Origin: Cyanobacteria bacterium SBLK
GTDB taxonomy: Bacteria > Cyanobacteriota > Cyanobacteriia > Cyanobacteriales > Spirulinaceae
Length of the DNA stretch: 64,000 nt
Direction: 5' to 3'
NCBI GenBank assembly: GCA_017746715.1
Contig: JAGHZQ010000041.1
Coordinates: forward strand, 41,219-105,218
Below the pieces are notes generated by a model. It searched no databases and was not told the DNA's origin. It saw only the letters and a list, made by a program, of their open reading frames with translations. A program made the position numbers and the translations under genes. This document shows, one piece after another, positions 7,820-17,461 of the stretch (position 1 is its first letter; every line of letters starts with the position of its first letter).

Positions 7820-10800
7820 ATGGCTAAAAAGTGGAGTCTGGCTTCTCTTTCTCGAACTTCTCTTTCTCGAACAATGGGACGCATTCCCCTGCGCCTCGTA
7901 CTGATCGTCCCCTTTATTTTGCAAATTTTGGCAGCCGTCAGCCTGACCGCATGGCTTTCCATCTACAACGGACAAGCCGCCATTTACTCCCTCGCCGAGC
8001 AACTGCAAACCGAAGTCACCGCCCGCATTGCCCAAAATCTTAACGAATATTTAGCCATCCCCAAAGTCGTCAATCAAAGCGCCGTTAATATTCTCCATCC
8101 CGATGCGATTGCCCCCACGAACGATACGGCGATCGAACGCTATTTCTGGCAGCAAGTCAAATCGATCAAAGTCATCAATACCATTCAATTTGCCACCGAA
8201 GGAGAAAAATATATCGGTGCGGGACGAACCCGGGAAGGAAACGTCGTTCTCAAACTGGCCGATCCCGTTACCACCAATAGCGAATTTCAAACCCATGCCA
8301 CCGATGCGAGGGGTCGCCCGGCCAAAAAAATCACCGCTCGTCCCAACTACAACCCGCGATCGCGTTCTTGGTATCAAGCCGCCATTCGCGTCAACCAGCC
8401 CGTCTGGAGTCCCGTTTACGTCATGTTCTCCCATCGACGCTTGGGCATTACCCTCTCCCAACCCTTATATGCAGAAACCGGGGGATTAGTGGGAGTCGTC
8501 GGCACCGATATTCTCCTTGAAGATATCAGCAGCTTTTTAAAAAATCTGCAAATCGGCAAAACAGGAAAAACCCTGATTATCGATCGCCATGGTAACACGG
8601 TTGCCAGTTCTGTCCGAGAAGCCCTCTTTTCCGAACGCAACGGCAGTGCCAACCGCTTGAAGATCCGCGAAAGTACCAGTGCTGTCGTACGAGCGACAGG
8701 AGACTACGTTTACGACTATTTCGGCGATTTGAGCCAAATCAAAAAAGAGCGCCAATCTCAGCTTTCCTTCGTCTTTGAGGGAAAGCGCTATTTTTTCCAA
8801 ATCACCCCCATTTCCGAAGAATTCGGCTTGGATTGGCTGATCCTCGTGGTCGTCCCCGAAGATGATTTTCTCGGTCAAATTCATGCCAATACCCGCATGA
8901 CCGTTGCCCTGTGCGTTCTAGCCTTTCTCGTGGCGATCGCTTCGGGGGTTGCCACGGCGCGTTGGATTACCAAACCCATTATGGAATTGGGCGTGGCCAG
9001 TCGCGCGATCGCTGCCGGTCGCCTCGACCAAAACATTAACGTTCAACCCCTCTTACCTTGGTGTCCGGGGATCGCCGAAATTCGCATTCTCGCCCAATCG
9101 TTCAATCGCATGGCCGTTCAGTTACGGAACTCTTTTCGCGACCTCGAAGCCGCCAAAAGCGAGCTCGAGGAGCGGGTCGAAGAGCGAACCGCCCGACTGG
9201 CCGATGCTGAAAGCGAACTGCGCGCCGTATTCGAAGGCATGACCGAATTGGTTCTCATCCTCGATCGCCAAGGCCGCTATCTCAAAATTCCCTCAGCCAA
9301 TCGGGAATTGCTCTACCGTCCCGAAAATCTGGTTGTCGGCATCACCGTCCATGAAGTTTTTCCCCCAGAGCAGGCGGATTGGTTTGTCGCGCAAATTCAA
9401 GAGGTTTTAGAGCGCAAAGAACCCAAAGCAGTAGAATATTCTCTCCCTCTTGGCGGTCAGGAAATATGGTTTTCCGCTACAATCTCTCCCATTTCCGAGG
9501 ATAGCATCGTCTGGGTGGCCCGCAATGTCAGCGAACGCAAGCTACTCGAGAAAAAAATTCGCACCTCGGAAGAAAAAATGCGACGGGTGTTCGAGGCCAT
9601 GAGCAATGTCATTTTGGTCTTGACCCTCAATGAGAAGAATTTACTGGAGGATGTGGAAATTTCCCCCACCAACCCCACTCGCCTCTATAGCGACGCGGAT
9701 ATCGATCCCATTAGCGAAACCATCGCCGGATTTTACAGCGAAGAAACCGCCCCCCAATGGTTAGAAGCCGTGGGCTACGCCATCGCCGAGCAACAATTGG
9801 TCAATTTCGATTACAAACTTCAGTTTGAAGGGCGAGGAGTTTGGTTCTCTGCCAGCATTTCCCCCGTCTCCTCGGAATCGGCAATTTGGGTGGCGAGGGA
9901 TATCACCGATCGCAAGCAAGCTGAAGAAGAAATCGAACTTCTCCTCACCATCGGTCAAGCCATCAGCACCGCCGCAGATTTCGAGCGAGCGATCGAATTG
10001 CTTTTGCAGCGCATTTGCGAGACTACGGGCTGGCATTACGGCGAGGCATGGATTCCCGCCCTCGACGGTTCGACCATCGTTTGCAGCCCCAGCTGGTACG
10101 GTTCGACGAACGATGAACAATTATCAACGATCGATGGGGAAGAGGGAACGAGCAAACTTCCCCGTATTGCCGAATTTCGCGAATATAGCGAGGCCCTAAC
10201 CCTGTTTGCCGAGGAAGAGATTCCGGGACGGATTTGGGCGCAATGCCGTCCCGAGTGGATTCGCGATCTGAGTACAGAGACCGATGATGTCTTTTTGCGT
10301 TTGGAAAAGGCGATCGAATGCGGTTTTACTTCGGCCTTTGCCGTGCCGATTCTCAGTTTTCCTCGAGAGGATTTGATGTATGAATCCAATCGCTCTCCGG
10401 TTTTAGCCGTCTTGACTTTTTTTCTGACGGATTCTTGTCGTCAGGACGAACAAGCCTTTGACTTGGTGATGGGGATTGCCGGTCAGTTGGGAACGCTCTT
10501 GCAACAAAAACAAGGCGAGGCGGAACTGAAAGCATTATTTGCCGCAATGACGGATTTAATTTTTGTCTTTGATGGCAACGGACGCCATTTGAAAATGCCG
10601 GCAACGAATGCGAAAAATTTAATTTACGATCCCACTCAAAACCGCATTGGCAAAACTCTACACGATATTTTCCCCGAAGAACAAGCTAACTTTTTCTTGA
10701 GTCAAATCCGCGAAACCTTACACAAGCAAGATAATGTCGAAGTCGAATACAGCTTGCAAATTGAAGGAGCGGAAGTGTGGTCCGATACGACTATCTCGCC

Positions 10801-12604
10801 GATTTCGACCGATTCGGTGATTTGGGTGGCTCGGGATATTACCGATCGCAAGCAAGCCGAGGCGGCGTTGGTCAAGCGCCAGCGCTATTCTGCGGTGGTG
10901 GTAGAAGTCCAGCGCCAACTCTTGGCAGGGGGAGCAGAAACCGATAACTATCATACTATTCTCGAACCCTTGGGGCAGGTGAGCGGGGCGAGTCGGGTTT
11001 ATATTTTTGAAAATCGTACTGCCGTACGGAGAGAGAGAGGAAACGAGCTGTTCATGAGCATTAAAGCAGAATGGTGTGCCGAAGGGGTGCGATCGCAACT
11101 GGACAATCCGTATTTACAAGATTTGCCCTATCGCGATGCCGTCCCCCGCTGGCAGCCGATTTTGCAACGGGGGGACTATATTGAAGGCATTGTGGCAGAT
11201 TTGCCCCGGCAAGAGCGCAGACTGCTCGTGCCCCAAGGCATTCTAGCCATTTTGGTCTTGCCGATTATTGTCAACGAAGAATTTTTCGGTTTTATTGGCT
11301 TTGACGATAGCCGAGAACGAAGACATTGGGATGCGTCGGAGATAGATTTACTGAGGGCGGTGGCGGCGGCGATGGGGTTGTGGCAAGAACGGCGGCGGGC
11401 GGTACGGGCGTTAAAGCACAAGGCAGAGCGGGATAATTTATTGGGGGCAATTTCCAGACAATTTATCGATGGGGACTTAGATGCGGCGATCGCTTTTGCA
11501 TTACGGGAAATCGGGGAAATGTTCGAGAGCGATCGCGCTTATCTTTTCCGCTATCAAGAAGCGGGATCCCGACAGCGCTTTTTTATGACTCACGAGTGGT
11601 GTGGCGAGGAAATCGACCCGACGATGGCACAGTTGCAGAACGTTCCTTTAGAACGGGATTTTCCTTGGTTTTTTCGCCAGTACATTGCGGGGGAAATCGT
11701 TTGCTTCGAGCACCTCGAGGAACTGCCGCCAGAAGCCGAAGCGGAACGCAGGGAAATGGAACGGGAGTCGATTCAATCGGGATTGCACGTTCCCACCTGT
11801 TACGGCGGGAATATGGTGGGTTTGATTGGTTTGGAAACCGTGCGATCGCATCGCAGTTGGAGCCAGGAAGACGCTCGCTTTTTGCAGTTGGTGGGAGATG
11901 CGATCGCCAGCGCTCGGGTGCGTCGGGATGCAGAATTGGCGTTGCGGATCGAACAGGAAAAGTCGGAACGATTGTTGCTCAATATTTTACCGGCTCCTAT
12001 TGCCGCACGCTTGAAACAAAATCAAGGGTCTCTAGCAGAGCAGTTTAATGAAGTGTCGATTTTATTTGCCGATATTGTCGGATTTACACCGCTTTCAACG
12101 CGGCTCTCGGCGATCGATTTAGTGAATTTGCTCAATTATATTTTTTCGGCTTTCGACGAACTGGCCGATCGCTTGGGATTGGAGAAAATTAAAACGATTG
12201 GGGATGCCTATATGGTGGCGGGAGGATTACCCTTGCCCATGGAAAATCACGCCGAAGCGATCGCGGAGATGGCATTGTTAATGCAGGAAGCAATCCGGGA
12301 GTTTCAACAACAGCAAGCAGGAACTCTATTACCGGGGGACAAAATCCAAATTCGCATTGGCATCAATAGCGGCGTAGTGGTCGCAGGGGTGATCGGCACG
12401 AAGAAATTTATTTATGATTTGTGGGGGGATGCAGTCAATGTGGCTTCTCGTATGGAATCATCGGGAGAACCCAATGGCATTCAAATCACCGAAGCTACTT
12501 ACGTTCGCATTAAAGATAAGTTTGTCTGCGAAAGGCGCGGCATGGTGAAAATTAAAGGCAAGGGAGAGATGATGACCTATTGGTTAAAGGAAAAACGAGA
12601 ATAA
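7820..12604 (+). CDS. Multi-sensor class III adenylate cyclase
   Basis: The product is 1594 residues. I start at ATG 7820, which has AAAGG just upstream; a GTG at 7799 is possible. Order: transmembrane helix ~20-43, periplasmic dCache ~55-330, second transmembrane helix ~360-383, HAMP, PAS ~463-575, PAS ~585-700, GAF ~702-895, PAS ~899-1010, GAF ~1015-1195, GAF ~1198-1375, cyclase ~1385-1590. The cyclase has both metal aspartates, Asp1418 (FADIVGFT) and Asp1462 (GDAYM). EKIK (Lys1456) and YDLWGD (Asp1533) match the Lys/Asp adenine-selecting pair, so cAMP is the likely product. The PAS modules are near copies of each other (ITDRKQAE recurs), pointing to internal duplication. It probably integrates an extracellular ligand with internal cues. 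Confidence 0.9.
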   Translation: MAKKWSLASLSRTSLSRTMGRIPLRLVLIVPFILQILAAVSLTAWLSIYNGQAAIYSLAEQLQTEVTARIAQNLNEYLAIPKVVNQSAVNILHPDAIAPTNDTAIERYFWQQVKSIKVINTIQFATEGEKYIGAGRTREGNVVLKLADPVTTNSEFQTHATDARGRPAKKITARPNYNPRSRSWYQAAIRVNQPVWSPVYVMFSHRRLGITLSQPLYAETGGLVGVVGTDILLEDISSFLKNLQIGKTGKTLIIDRHGNTVASSVREALFSERNGSANRLKIRESTSAVVRATGDYVYDYFGDLSQIKKERQSQLSFVFEGKRYFFQITPISEEFGLDWLILVVVPEDDFLGQIHANTRMTVALCVLAFLVAIASGVATARWITKPIMELGVASRAIAAGRLDQNINVQPLLPWCPGIAEIRILAQSFNRMAVQLRNSFRDLEAAKSELEERVEERTARLADAESELRAVFEGMTELVLILDRQGRYLKIPSANRELLYRPENLVVGITVHEVFPPEQADWFVAQIQEVLERKEPKAVEYSLPLGGQEIWFSATISPISEDSIVWVARNVSERKLLEKKIRTSEEKMRRVFEAMSNVILVLTLNEKNLLEDVEISPTNPTRLYSDADIDPISETIAGFYSEETAPQWLEAVGYAIAEQQLVNFDYKLQFEGRGVWFSASISPVSSESAIWVARDITDRKQAEEEIELLLTIGQAISTAADFERAIELLLQRICETTGWHYGEAWIPALDGSTIVCSPSWYGSTNDEQLSTIDGEEGTSKLPRIAEFREYSEALTLFAEEEIPGRIWAQCRPEWIRDLSTETDDVFLRLEKAIECGFTSAFAVPILSFPREDLMYESNRSPVLAVLTFFLTDSCRQDEQAFDLVMGIAGQLGTLLQQKQGEAELKALFAAMTDLIFVFDGNGRHLKMPATNAKNLIYDPTQNRIGKTLHDIFPEEQANFFLSQIRETLHKQDNVEVEYSLQIEGAEVWSDTTISPISTDSVIWVARDITDRKQAEAALVKRQRYSAVVVEVQRQLLAGGAETDNYHTILEPLGQVSGASRVYIFENRTAVRRERGNELFMSIKAEWCAEGVRSQLDNPYLQDLPYRDAVPRWQPILQRGDYIEGIVADLPRQERRLLVPQGILAILVLPIIVNEEFFGFIGFDDSRERRHWDASEIDLLRAVAAAMGLWQERRRAVRALKHKAERDNLLGAISRQFIDGDLDAAIAFALREIGEMFESDRAYLFRYQEAGSRQRFFMTHEWCGEEIDPTMAQLQNVPLERDFPWFFRQYIAGEIVCFEHLEELPPEAEAERREMERESIQSGLHVPTCYGGNMVGLIGLETVRSHRSWSQEDARFLQLVGDAIASARVRRDAELALRIEQEKSERLLLNILPAPIAARLKQNQGSLAEQFNEVSILFADIVGFTPLSTRLSAIDLVNLLNYIFSAFDELADRLGLEKIKTIGDAYMVAGGLPLPMENHAEAIAEMALLMQEAIREFQQQQAGTLLPGDKIQIRIGINSGVVVAGVIGTKKFIYDLWGDAVNVASRMESSGEPNGIQITEATYVRIKDKFVCERRGMVKIKGKGEMMTYWLKEKRE

Positions 12605-12641
12605 GGGTTCGTTCAATTCAAAATTATCAATTCAAACAGGG

Positions 12642-12986
12642 TTAATCAGTGGTGGTGGGAGTGACAGATTTACTTAACCAATCGAGATAACTTTGAGAAC
12701 CCATAATAATAGGAATGGCAATCATTTCAGGAACGTCATAGGAATGAAGGTCTTTAATTTTAGTTTCAAGAGCGGGAAATAAAGCCAGATGAGTTTTAAT
12801 GGTGAGCTGCCATTCGCGATCGCGTTCGATTTTGCCCTGCCAGCGATAAACCGATTGAATGGGGGCAATACTGACACAAGCTGCTAACTGCTCGTTGACT
12901 AAAGCCGAGGCGATCTCGTTGGCCTCTTCTTCCGATCCTGCCGTAACCAAAACAAGACTGTATCGTTCTTTTGTTAAATTTCCCAT
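12642..12986 (-). CDS. cutA: CutA1 divalent-cation tolerance protein
   Basis: The product is 114 residues, the normal size of the CutA1 family. These proteins form very stable homotrimers with a ferredoxin-like fold. Diagnostic segments are LVLVTAGSEEEA, LAACVSIAPIQSVYRWQGKI, and HSYDVPEMIAIPI. CutA is linked to copper tolerance in E. coli, though its role in cyanobacteria is unclear. It stands downstream of a pentapeptide-repeat gene on the same strand, separated by ~40 bases occupied almost entirely by a heptamer repeat, so co-transcription is possible. The gene looks intact. Confidence 0.95.
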   Translation of the reverse strand: MGNLTKERYSLVLVTAGSEEEANEIASALVNEQLAACVSIAPIQSVYRWQGKIERDREWQLTIKTHLALFPALETKIKDLHSYDVPEMIAIPIIMGSQSYLDWLSKSVTPTTTD

Positions 12987-12987
12987 T

Positions 12988-13022
12988 GATAACTGATAAC
13001 TGATAACTGATAACTAATAACT
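12988..13022. repeat. Heptanucleotide tandem repeat (GATAACT)
   Basis: GATAACT is repeated four times, followed by AATAACT. It lies between the start of cutA and the stop of the pentapeptide gene and occupies the expected ribosome-binding region of cutA. Short tandem heptamers of this type are a known feature of cyanobacterial genomes. Confidence 0.8.
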
Positions 13023-13026
13023 GAAC

Positions 13027-13875
13027 TTAATTGGGAATGCTCCATTGAAGATCGAGGGCAGGGAATTGATAATCAATCGATTTAGTTTCAATGGCGATCG
13101 CTTTTATATTGTTTTTCTTCATCTTGGCTTTCTCTAAGTTCACTTGTTGTAGAATTGCTCCCGTTAAATTGGTTCGCTCTAATAAAGCCTCTGCCAAATT
13201 GGCTCGGGCGAGATTGGCACTTTGGAAATTCACATCTTGTAAATGCGCGCCTTGGAAGTTCGCACCGACTAAATTGGCACCTTCCAAATTCGAGCCGCCC
13301 AATCTCGCACCACTGAAGTTAATGCCTTCTAAATCGACGCCTGCGAGATCGACTCCTTTGAGAAAAGTCTGACTCAAATTCGTCCCGTTAAAAGACGCCC
13401 CATAAAAGCGAGCGCCCGTCAATCGAGCTTCATGTAAATTCGTCCAGTTCAGATTAGCGCCGCTTAAATTGACTTGTCGCAAATTGGCTTTTCGCAAGAT
13501 CGAGCCACAGAGGTTGCACCCCCATAAATTAGCGCGCTTTAAATTGGCATCGGATAAAATTGCTCCGCTGATTCGCGCTCGCGGTAGTTTGCTATCCACC
13601 ATAAAAGAGCCATTTAAATTGGCTTTGGTTAAATCCGCTTCAATGAATTTACAGCCGCTGAGTTTGGCAAAATTCAAATTAGCCCAATTGAGAGAAGCAC
13701 TACTTAAATCGGACTTCGTGAGGAAGGCACGGCTCAAATTCGCTCCAGTGAGATTGGCTTCTTTGAGATTCACGCCAATCAGAGTAATGCCTTGTAAGTC
13801 TGCTCCGCTGAGATCGATTTTGGAAAAATCTCTCTCTCCTTGTTCGTATTGTCGAAGTAGGTGACGAACTTTCAT
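13027..13875 (-). CDS. Pentapeptide-repeat protein
   Basis: The product is 282 residues and consists almost wholly of A(D/N)Lxx-type pentapeptides from residue ~20 to ~255, for example LSGADLQG, ANLTGANL, ANLARANL. This pattern folds as a right-handed quadrilateral beta-helix. The short N-terminus (RHLLRQYEQGERDFSKIDL) is the usual lead-in for cyanobacterial members. The C-terminus ends in a non-repeat tail (SIDYQFPALDLQWSIPN). There is no signal peptide or membrane helix, so it is probably cytosolic. The function of most such proteins is unknown; some bind DNA gyrase, but nothing here points to that. The gene precedes cutA on the same strand. Confidence 0.9.
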   Translation of the reverse strand: MKVRHLLRQYEQGERDFSKIDLSGADLQGITLIGVNLKEANLTGANLSRAFLTKSDLSSASLNWANLNFAKLSGCKFIEADLTKANLNGSFMVDSKLPRARISGAILSDANLKRANLWGCNLCGSILRKANLRQVNLSGANLNWTNLHEARLTGARFYGASFNGTNLSQTFLKGVDLAGVDLEGINFSGARLGGSNLEGANLVGANFQGAHLQDVNFQSANLARANLAEALLERTNLTGAILQQVNLEKAKMKKNNIKAIAIETKSIDYQFPALDLQWSIPN

Positions 13876-14094
13876 ATTGCTCTATTTTAAAAATTTGATG
13901 AGAGCTTCCTCGCGATGGTAGGCCCGAATGGATTTCCCGCGATCGCTCCATCTCTATTCTTCCCATTTTACGGGTCGATGCTCTTTGTATTCGTCGAATA
14001 ATCGCGAATTGTTAAAAAACTTTTAAAAAGTTATCGATTGTATTTCGACAAAATTTGCAACTCTTAACATGGATTGCCAAGAGGATCGTAAAAT

Positions 14095-14225
14095 GATGGA
14101 GAACAAGGGATTGAGTGATGGAGAATAAGGGATTGAGTGATGGAGAACAAGGGATTGAGTGATGGAGAACAAGGGATTGAGTGATGGAGAACAAGGGATT
14201 GAGTGATGGAGAATAAGGGATTGAG
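14095..14225. repeat. 22-bp tandem repeat, six copies
   Basis: The unit GATGGAGAACAAGGGATTGAGT is repeated six times without spacers (the last copy lacks its final base). Copies 2 and 6 carry AAT in place of AAC. It ends seven bases before the stop codon of the HTH gene on the minus strand. Because 22 is not a multiple of three, all frames read through it. The 356-base gap 13876-14231 contains nothing else I can recognise. Confidence 0.95.
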
Positions 14226-14231
14226 AACAAT

Positions 14232-15209
14232 TCATGATTCATCCCTTCCTAGAGAATACACTTGTCCGTCAATTAACAAGCGAGTAATTCCTTTGCTTCT
14301 TAAGTGTGTTTTTGCTTTTTGGAATATCTGTGAGTCAGGAACTTTGATGACGCGCTGGGAGCGCTTGGAAAAGCGACGAGCAATTTTATGATTGTCAAAA
14401 ACGGGCAGGGTTTCTTGATGGAATTCTTCTGGAGGAATATCGCCAAGATCGCTGAATGCTTCTAGGGGTCGAGTAATTAATTCAGCAGCGCGATCGATCA
14501 CGAGGTAGCAATTGCGAGGAAAATTAGCTGCTGATAAGGGTAGAATATTTATATCGGCAATTCCAGATCTTAAGTGAGGAATCGTCCCTTCTCGTTCCCA
14601 ATCCCCCTCATCTAACTCATCCAACTCGTCTTCTTCATCGAGATCGTCATCGAGATCGGCTAAATCTTCTCCCAACATTTCTTCGAGAGCGTGCACGTCA
14701 ACTTCGGTTTCATCTTCTTCAAAATCAAAATATTGTTGGGATTCCTTCGCCTTTAAATTTGGCATGGGTTTGGCAATCGGCGAGAGAGTTTCCAATTGTT
14801 TGGGTTCGCTCTGAAGCTCGGGTTCGCTAACCGAAGAGCGGCGACGGCGAGATCGCCTGATTTTATTGCCTGTTTGCACTTCGCTCGGTTGTTCTCGTTC
14901 TTCTGCCGGGCTCTCGCTCTCCGTTGGTTCTGCGCTCTCGATCGCCGTGGGCTCTACCGTCTCGTTGTGCTCTTTTTGTTCTTGATATTGGCTCAAAACT
15001 TGAGCGGCACCGCTTGGAGTCCGACTCAGGCGTTTTTGCTGGATGAGTTCTTCATACTCATCCCCAGCAAGCCGGCTTTTTAAAAATCGGCTGATGGTAG
15101 AACTGCTGACGCTATATCGTTCTGCTAATGTTGAGGTTGTTTCTTGGGGCAATCGATATAGATCGAGAATTTCTTTTTTATCGGACTCCGTTAGCTTTCT
15201 GGGACTCAT
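14232..15209 (-). CDS. Cyanobacterial HTH protein with long acidic linker
   Basis: The product is 325 residues. Residues ~5-45 (KLTESDKKEILDLY, then ERYSVSSSTISRFLKSRL) form a transposase-type HTH like the Hin/Tc1 class. A disordered, Glu/Pro/Ser-rich segment (~75-150) and a very acidic run (ADLDDDLDEEDELDELDEGD) follow. A folded C-terminal domain of ~110 residues (NCYLVIDRAAELITRPLEAFSDLG through LLIDGQVYSLG) ends the protein. No transposase catalytic domain is present, so this is a DNA-binding protein, probably a regulator, rather than a mobile element. Its exact role is unknown. The 3' end abuts the 22-bp tandem repeat. Confidence 0.6.
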   Translation of the reverse strand: MSPRKLTESDKKEILDLYRLPQETTSTLAERYSVSSSTISRFLKSRLAGDEYEELIQQKRLSRTPSGAAQVLSQYQEQKEHNETVEPTAIESAEPTESESPAEEREQPSEVQTGNKIRRSRRRRSSVSEPELQSEPKQLETLSPIAKPMPNLKAKESQQYFDFEEDETEVDVHALEEMLGEDLADLDDDLDEEDELDELDEGDWEREGTIPHLRSGIADINILPLSAANFPRNCYLVIDRAAELITRPLEAFSDLGDIPPEEFHQETLPVFDNHKIARRFSKRSQRVIKVPDSQIFQKAKTHLRSKGITRLLIDGQVYSLGRDES

Positions 15210-15260
15210 GTTTTGGGTGATTGGTTGTGGGTTGTTTGTTATTGGTTATTGGTTGCCTGC

Positions 15261-15329
15261 ACTGTACTTCGAAAAGCTCAGCAGCTGCGAGTGACCCGTA
15301 CTGTGCTTTGGCAAGCTCAGCAGCTGCGA
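15261..15329. repeat. Two imperfect 30-bp direct repeats
   Basis: Copies at 15261-15290 and 15300-15329 share ACTGT, the core AAGCTCAGCAGCTGCGA and differ at about five positions. They lie between two minus-strand genes. The AAGCTCAG core also occurs in the repeat at 30310-30350, so this may be a decayed relative of that family. Confidence 0.6.
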
Positions 15330-15343
15330 AGCCGAAGTGAGAG

Positions 15344-16030
15344 TTATTTGTTGGTGACTCCCCAATTTTGGCTGAGAGATGATTTCTTCAGCCAACTGGT
15401 AAATTCTTGTCGTTCTTTTTCTCCCATATCTTGGAGAATTTCTTCTATTCCCAAAACAAAGTTGGTATTGCCGAAAAAACTTTTGCCGAGTCGATAAAGT
15501 TCTGCAAGGAAATCGATAAGATGCTGTTCTTGCCAGAGGGGCACCTCAAAGTCATCGTTGAGGGGATCTACATTCAAGAGGCGATCGATCGCTTCTTCCG
15601 TGTCGGCTTGGGGAATGTGTTTGTTGCCCAGGGCATTGCTCATTTCTTTTTGAAAAACTTTGGCCTGTCGTCCTCCCAATAGTTCCTCGAGATCGAAATA
15701 CACGGCCTGCAAAAGAAGTAGGCTCGCTTGAATGCAGGAAGCTGGAGAGATCGAATTTTCCTCGGTTTTGGCTTCTTCCTTCAGGAGATCGATTTTGGCT
15801 CGTTCCCAAATACTGTGGCGCTTCTTCTCTTGCAAGAGAATGCAGAATTTCCCTTGATTGTCTGTCAGATCTTTCCAGTAGTTTTTTGCTTCCTCTGCTT
15901 GAGCGGCATCATAAATATTGAGCAGGCGATAAGCCCGATCTTGATATTTGAGAATGGGAATTTGTCGATCTTCTTGCTTGGGGTGCTGAATGTTAACAAT
16001 TTCAACATCCTGCCTTTTGAGAATAAACAT
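15344..16030 (-). CDS. Npun_F0813-like conserved cyanobacterial protein
   Basis: The start is set at MFILKRQDVEI (16030), giving 228 residues. The upstream in-frame extension (to 16099) does not resemble the family. The N-terminus (ILKRQDVEIVNIQHPKQE), followed by YRLLNIYDA and KDLTDNQGKFCILL, matches my recollection of the Npun_F0813 family of unknown function in cyanobacteria. The rest is helical (EELLGGRQAKVFQKEMSNAL) and ends with SLSQNWGVTNK. There are no membrane segments or catalytic motifs. I infer a soluble cytosolic protein; no role can be given. Confidence 0.65.
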   Translation of the reverse strand: MFILKRQDVEIVNIQHPKQEDRQIPILKYQDRAYRLLNIYDAAQAEEAKNYWKDLTDNQGKFCILLQEKKRHSIWERAKIDLLKEEAKTEENSISPASCIQASLLLLQAVYFDLEELLGGRQAKVFQKEMSNALGNKHIPQADTEEAIDRLLNVDPLNDDFEVPLWQEQHLIDFLAELYRLGKSFFGNTNFVLGIEEILQDMGEKERQEFTSWLKKSSLSQNWGVTNK

Positions 16031-16352
16031 AGTCGGCTCGAGCGTTCGGAGAAGGAATTGGCCTGACGGGTCTAGGCAATCCCGTAACGGACATGGCAAG
16101 TCCTCGGGTGTTGCGTCAGGTTTCGCGATCGCCAGTGGGTCGCTTTCCTAGTGTACCTCGATCTTGACCTCTTCGTAGGGATTTCGCTCGATCTCGCGGA
16201 GGCGATTCGGAGGGGATTTGATTGCAAAATGCGATCGCCATATTCAAATCATCGCTAAATTTGCCAAAAAGAGGAGTATAGGGGAGGTCTCAAGTATTCT
16301 TGATATCCTCTTCCTCACGAAATCAATCGGCAAAATCTTTATGAAAAAATCG

Positions 16353-17216
16353 TTATTGTCTGAATTCGATAATCCTAGAAAGCAATTTCAAAAAAATGAC
16401 TCCCAATTGCGAAAATTTTTGTTTTAATCTCTCTTGAAAAACTTCATCTTTGTCTAAGATTCCCAGAATCTCCTTTAATAGATCTCGACGGCTTGCAATT
16501 CCGATAAAGGTATGAGTGATTTTAAATACTTTGAGAGTATCGCAAGAATTAGCAATTTTTAGATCGTAAGATTGTTGATAACAATGGGATTGAAAAAAGG
16601 AGGCATACACTTTATATTCATGAACAAAATTTCTGAATTCAGAGTATTCTTTTAATCTCTGGCGAATCAACTCAGTAAAAATTGAAAAAGATTGTACGGA
16701 GAAAATATTAAGAATATATTGCACTAAAGTTTCTGCTAAAGCAGTAGAAATAATCCCTAAACTCATGAGAATGGGATTGAGACTGGCTAAAACCCCCAAA
16801 GAATTGAGGGAAATACTCACAATCAGTTCGGCAATTAAATGATGCCCGAATTGGTTGAGTTGCCAGCGATTTTCTGACTCTTTGAGATGGAAAATATCAA
16901 ATTGAGGATGAACGCGATGAACTAAATTTTCCAGCAAAGAAGCGATCGCGGTAGAGCCAAAGAGACTATTAATCGTCCAATGGCTGCAAGAGGCACTAAT
17001 TTTGGCAAATGCAGTTTCGAGGGATTTTAGGGTACGATCGGTTTCCCTGAAAAGATCCTCTAAATCAGTCACGGGAGAGATGGGACATTCTAACTCTTTC
17101 TTTAAATCGAAAAGGTTTAAGAGTTTGAGAAAGGCCTCTAAATAGTCAACATCGCGATCGCCCGGATAATCGCTCGATTTTAGAGAAGAAGACAGGATGG
17201 CTAATGGCATAAGCAT
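16353..17216 (-). CDS. Hypothetical protein with hydrophobic core
   Basis: The product is 287 residues and I do not recognise it. It begins MLMPLAIL; an internal ATG at 17210 would serve as well. A central hydrophobic stretch (LIAELIVSISLNSLGVLASLN, then LMSLGIISTALAETLV) could be one or two membrane segments or a buried helical hairpin. The rest is helical and charged. The gene is AT-rich with very few HIP1 sites, unlike ureC next to it, which may mark later arrival. It is divergent from ureC, with 245 bases between the two starts. Confidence 0.5.
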   Translation of the reverse strand: MLMPLAILSSSLKSSDYPGDRDVDYLEAFLKLLNLFDLKKELECPISPVTDLEDLFRETDRTLKSLETAFAKISASCSHWTINSLFGSTAIASLLENLVHRVHPQFDIFHLKESENRWQLNQFGHHLIAELIVSISLNSLGVLASLNPILMSLGIISTALAETLVQYILNIFSVQSFSIFTELIRQRLKEYSEFRNFVHEYKVYASFFQSHCYQQSYDLKIANSCDTLKVFKITHTFIGIASRRDLLKEILGILDKDEVFQERLKQKFSQLGVIFLKLLSRIIEFRQ

Positions 17217-17461
17217 TAAAAAAGATTGCGCTTTTGCCTCGAAAAGTCTCGCGCCACCAACAAGTAAAATTCGCGTTAAGTTAATGGGATATCTTGACTC
17301 GCTATCATTATTTGGGTTGTGAGAGGAATCCTAGGAGACAGAGACAATAACATTATATGTTGTTCATTATACCGTTAGCCGCGACAGGAAATTCCGCTCG
17401 ATAACCTGATAAGGTAAAATTATAGGTCTTCCCCGATCGCAGACAGACTTGAGGAGAGATT

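Noticed and set aside
14095..14225. CRISPR array
   Set aside because: The 22-bp units are head-to-tail with no spacers, and there are no cas genes in the window.
14012..14242. Two repetitive minus-strand frames over the 22-bp repeat
   Set aside because: They translate the minisatellite in two frames (repeats of the SLVLHHSIP type); tandem DNA without stop codons, not a gene.
14232..15209. Insertion-sequence transposase
   Set aside because: Only the HTH resembles transposases; there is no DDE or HUH catalytic domain and no terminal inverted repeats.
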